Source: Artemisia argyi (taxonomy: Eukaryota > Streptophyta > Magnoliopsida > Asterales > Asteraceae). From it: 64,000 bases of DNA. Location of the stretch: NCBI GenBank assembly GCA_030686995.1, contig CM060681.1:163457333-163521332 (forward strand), given 5' to 3'. Shown piece by piece: positions 61,091 through 64,000 of the stretch. The notes below the pieces were generated by a model, which saw nothing but the letters and a program-made list of their open reading frames with translations, ran no database searches and was not told the origin of the DNA. A program made the position numbers and the translations under genes. Every line of letters starts with the position of its first letter. Position 1 is the stretch's first letter.

Positions 61091-61465
61091 CCAGGCTGTT
61101 TTAGCTTGTTTTCCCATGCTTCCCGACCCGATTTTCCAGATTTTCCCACAATCAATTTTCTAGATTTTCAAATCAACACAAACAATAACTAAATGATATG
61201 ATTACATTCCATATTGTTCTACAACTACAAGTGGTTCAGCGACAAAGTTCGAAGACTTTAACATAAATTGTTCAAAGACATAAACATAAATTGTTCAACA
61301 AACTAACCTAAACAAGTTCAACAAACCAACCTACTCATCTCCGGGGTCGGCAGCATCTTCATCAGCATCGACAAACTTTTATCCTCACCACACTTACCAC
61401 ACTCACCACCATCTCACCCACTACCACCAATCCAGCACCACCACCCGGTTTTGTAGCTTATGTAG

Positions 61466-61990
61466 ATGGATCCATATGAAGTTTTTAAGTGTTCCTGCGG
61501 AAAAGGAGATGTAGTGCTAAGAAAATCACATCAACCTCAAAGTCATGGTAGACTTTACTATGCATGTTCTCGTTCAAAGATGAACAATCAAAAATATTTT
61601 ATTTATGTAATATATAAATAATTTGGTTGCTAAAAAAATATTTCTTATCATTTCCTCAGTTTGTAACAGCAACACAACAAGATTATAGATGTGAATATTT
61701 TTTTATGGAAGGATGATCTCCGGATCCGTCTAAGTTCTTCTCCTGAACCTTCAACACCTTCAAGTTATTCTCCGGGACCTTCAACATCTCCAAGTTCTTC
61801 TCTGAGACCTTCTGAAAATGCACCAAATCTTGAAAAGGCAGAGTGCTCAAACTGCAAGTCCTTGGCTCTAAAGATAAAGATATTGTACGCAACAATAGAT
61901 ATGGAAAGGCATCTCGAGGACCATATATATCAGTCAGCTGCAATATTGTAGGAGCTTTTAAATGACATGGAAAAACTTAGTGTGGAGTAG
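61466..61990 (+). pseudogene. GRF-type zinc finger plus coiled-coil gene fragment
   Basis: Exon-like 61466-61606 gives MDPYEVFKCSCGKGDVVLRK and then HGRLYYACSRSK, the CxCG...GR.YY.C part of a GRF zinc finger. It is followed by a possible GT donor at 61607. After an AG at 61687-61688, sequence corresponding to the finger's last part (C..FF/LWKDDL) appears with a one-base shift. A Ser/Pro repeat (SPEPSTPSSYSPGPSTSPSS) and a short helical end follow, interrupted by TAG at about 61949-61951 before a tail ending ELLNDMEKLSVE. The shift and stop suggest a dead copy. Small GRF-finger proteins of this layout are common near plant transposons. Confidence 0.5.
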
Positions 61991-63440
61991 TAATTCATAT
62001 GTTTATTTAAATGTGTTAATTTTGAATGTTTATTTGCATGTGTTAATGTTTAAACATTTATCAATTTGGAATGTAATTTGTATATTTTAATTAATTGTTT
62101 TGGTGAATTGGGGTAGTGGTAGCCATGCAGAAATTGGCTCTACACGTACGACATACTTAATGAGACCTAATGTGGCTTTTGAGTGTCAAAGTTGTGACGA
62201 ATGTATATTATATCTGGCTACAACTGTGACTCCGGGTAACATGTGTAAACTATATCCATTATATTTTTTTAGCCATTTGACAAAAACACTATTTTTCTCC
62301 TAACACCCTTTCCATCATGTACCTCGATGTACCTCGGCAACAGCTATACACACGAACTGGCCACACATTTGACAAAAAGAATACACATTACCAAGGATAT
62401 CAAGTGGGATTTCAACACGTATGCAAATATGCAATGAACAACATCGAGGTATGAAAAGGCCAAGTTGCAATCAATTATTAAGATTATGTGTTTGAAGGAT
62501 GCGTGCAACACAGGTGGATTTCAGGGGATACTAATTTCCATTTAATTATTAAATTATTTCAAAACACTTTTAAAGCTAGCATTTCCCAACTTATAAAGCG
62601 TTAGACAACGTAGATTAAGTTAAAAATGGTCAATACTTGTAACATTCGTATATGCATGGCATGTAACTATGTAAGATCTCGTCACTCTTTTGTCTTGGTT
62701 CCTCATTCTCCTATCCAATTCCGTTGAAACGGATAGACTTGTCTTCTTTCATGTCCTCCTATTGATGCTTTTGTCGCATGTCGATATGCAAATCCAATGT
62801 ATGTGAATGACTTGTTATACTTGTGTACATGTTTGATTATGTTATATCTGGTTAACATGTAGCTTCTATTTATAGTTGCGAGTAAAAGTTTTTATTTGTA
62901 CATAGATGTTCGATAAAATAGTTGAAAATGTAAAATGTCCCTAAAGAGCATCATGTTTCAAAATTACCATTAACCGAAAAGACGTGGAATCAAGTCGTAA
63001 GTAACAATAAAATGCATTATAAAACGTCAAAATTATGATGCTATATGTCTTTAGTGTTAGAAAATGACATGCAACTATACAAGAACATGCAACGCAAATC
63101 CACGTAAAAACCACTTCTTTTAAAGCAATTATTGAAACAAAGCGATGCTATACATGAGTAGGGGTGAGGAAAAAATCAAAATCAAACCAAAAATTAAAGA
63201 AAAAAAAATCAAACTGATATACTATATCGAAACTAAAAATATGATGGTTTAGCTTTTACTATTCTATAAACCAAAAATTTTGGTTTTTGTCGAAAACCAA
63301 AACAAATCAATTTTATTATATAATATACATTTAGTACTCATTCTATTTTAAATTATATGTCCACTTTTAGTTTGCACAAAATTCAAGAAATTTCTACTAA
63401 ATACTCTATTCATCAATCAAATATCATCTCTCTCCATTAA
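61991..63440. other. Intergenic DNA
   Basis: AT-rich, with no credible ORF (62100-62303 shows no domain). Nothing else recognised. Confidence 0.4.
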
Positions 63441-63452
63441 AGTCTTTTTTGA

Positions 63453-64000
63453 TTGGTTGAACGTAAATGTTGCCCATATGGTGAAGTGGGCAATAAAGGG
63501 ATTGCTCATTTAATTTCTCATCTCAGGAGTTTACACCTTCCGGCCGATGAATGTAAATGTGTCTTACGTGAGGCTATTTCTACGGACCATGGATTATTTA
63601 TGGCATTCGAAGAAACTTTGAAGGCATTTGGCCAATGGTTATGTGGTGACTATATGACTTTACATGTTGTGTATCGTGCTTGTCATCACCCGGATGGTCT
63701 TGTCATTTTTTTCTAAAGGGCCTAACGACATGAGTGGATACATTGTTGGCATTTAAAAGCCGTCTAATAAGGAGTCCAAGACAAAAGTAATTGAGGGGTT
63801 GGTTTTGGATGTTGATCTTCTTGATCGTGTTTTTAAAGTGCCTCTCACTACCGTCAAATCTATCCATCATGGTTGTCGTCTCGCCTTTACATAGGTGTTG
63901 AAAACAGTTCTTTACAAGGTGGTTGCCCAGCCCGGCTCTATCGATGCATGGGTTAGGTTGTTACTTTTTCCATGTTGTACGTTACAGGTATATAGGCCCA
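63453..64000 (+). pseudogene. Decayed reverse-transcriptase-type element, N-terminal region
   Basis: The frame gives a C2H2-like motif (CCPYGEVGNKGIAHLISHLR then SLHL), then DHGLFMAFEETLKAFGQWLC. After a TAA and a TAG the same frame continues with LLDRVFKVPLTTVKSI and AWVRLLLFPCCTLQV up to the window edge. From memory this layout (zinc finger, then PLTTVKSIP...CRLAF...WVRLLLFPRCTLQ) belongs to proteins annotated as reverse-transcriptase-like in Asteraceae, upstream of the polymerase domain. There is no ATG at the left end, and two stops show that the copy is dead. The rest lies outside the window. Confidence 0.5.

Noticed and set aside
63150..63320. Possible MITE with aaaccaaaa-type repeats
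   Set aside because: Only one plausible end (aggggtgagg) was seen, with no matching opposite end or target duplication.

Overview
This is nuclear DNA from a flowering plant. It is AT-rich, packed with transposable elements, and its few host genes carry ordinary spliceosomal introns. The accessory proteins encoded by the Gypsy elements resemble, from memory, retroelement proteins annotated in Asteraceae (Tanacetum, Artemisia and relatives). A composite such as one of these is my best guess for the source, but that is inference. There is no prokaryotic, organellar or CRISPR content.

Region by region. 1-20003 is a nest of LTR retrotransposons. A Copia element on the minus strand (gag remnant plus LTR) sits in the 5' LTR of an outer Gypsy element. 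That Gypsy element itself interrupts an older Copia LTR (right part 19606-20003). Inside the outer Gypsy lie two ~4.1-kb LTRs of one family facing each other in inverted orientation (2029-11149). Next to them is a very young non-autonomous Gypsy element (11884-18869) whose only long ORF encodes a 609-residue, cysteine-rich, acidic protein. 20004-34631 holds local tandem duplications, a cluster of MITEs (hAT and PIF/Harbinger, with target-site duplications), gene fragments, a SINE-like unit, a Helitron helicase remnant and several Helitron ends, including a head-to-tail Helitron dimer and a 581-bp Helitron ending about 390 bp upstream of a gene start.

35019-48126 is the main host gene: a complete 24-exon full-size ABCG (PDR) transporter of 1418 residues, most like ABCG31. 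A TRIM-like retroelement is inserted antisense in intron 4, and introns 2 and 16 carry tandem repeats. 48545-57402 is a complete, young Copia-type element (LTRs ~99% alike) with 7.3 kb of internal DNA but no recognisable gag-pol. 58008-59171 on the minus strand is an intact single-exon PRISE gene (progesterone 5-beta-reductase / iridoid synthase-like). 60410-64000 contains CACTA-like subterminal repeats split by a MITE, a GRF zinc-finger gene fragment with disabling changes, and a decayed non-LTR reverse-transcriptase N-terminal region running off the window.

The two intact host genes do not form an obvious pathway. The ABCG gene probably exports a hydrophobic metabolite or hormone (abscisic acid in the Arabidopsis relative), and the PRISE enzyme reduces enones with NADPH. 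Most of the sequence is best read as layers of transposition. All coordinates, splice sites and identities were worked out by eye.
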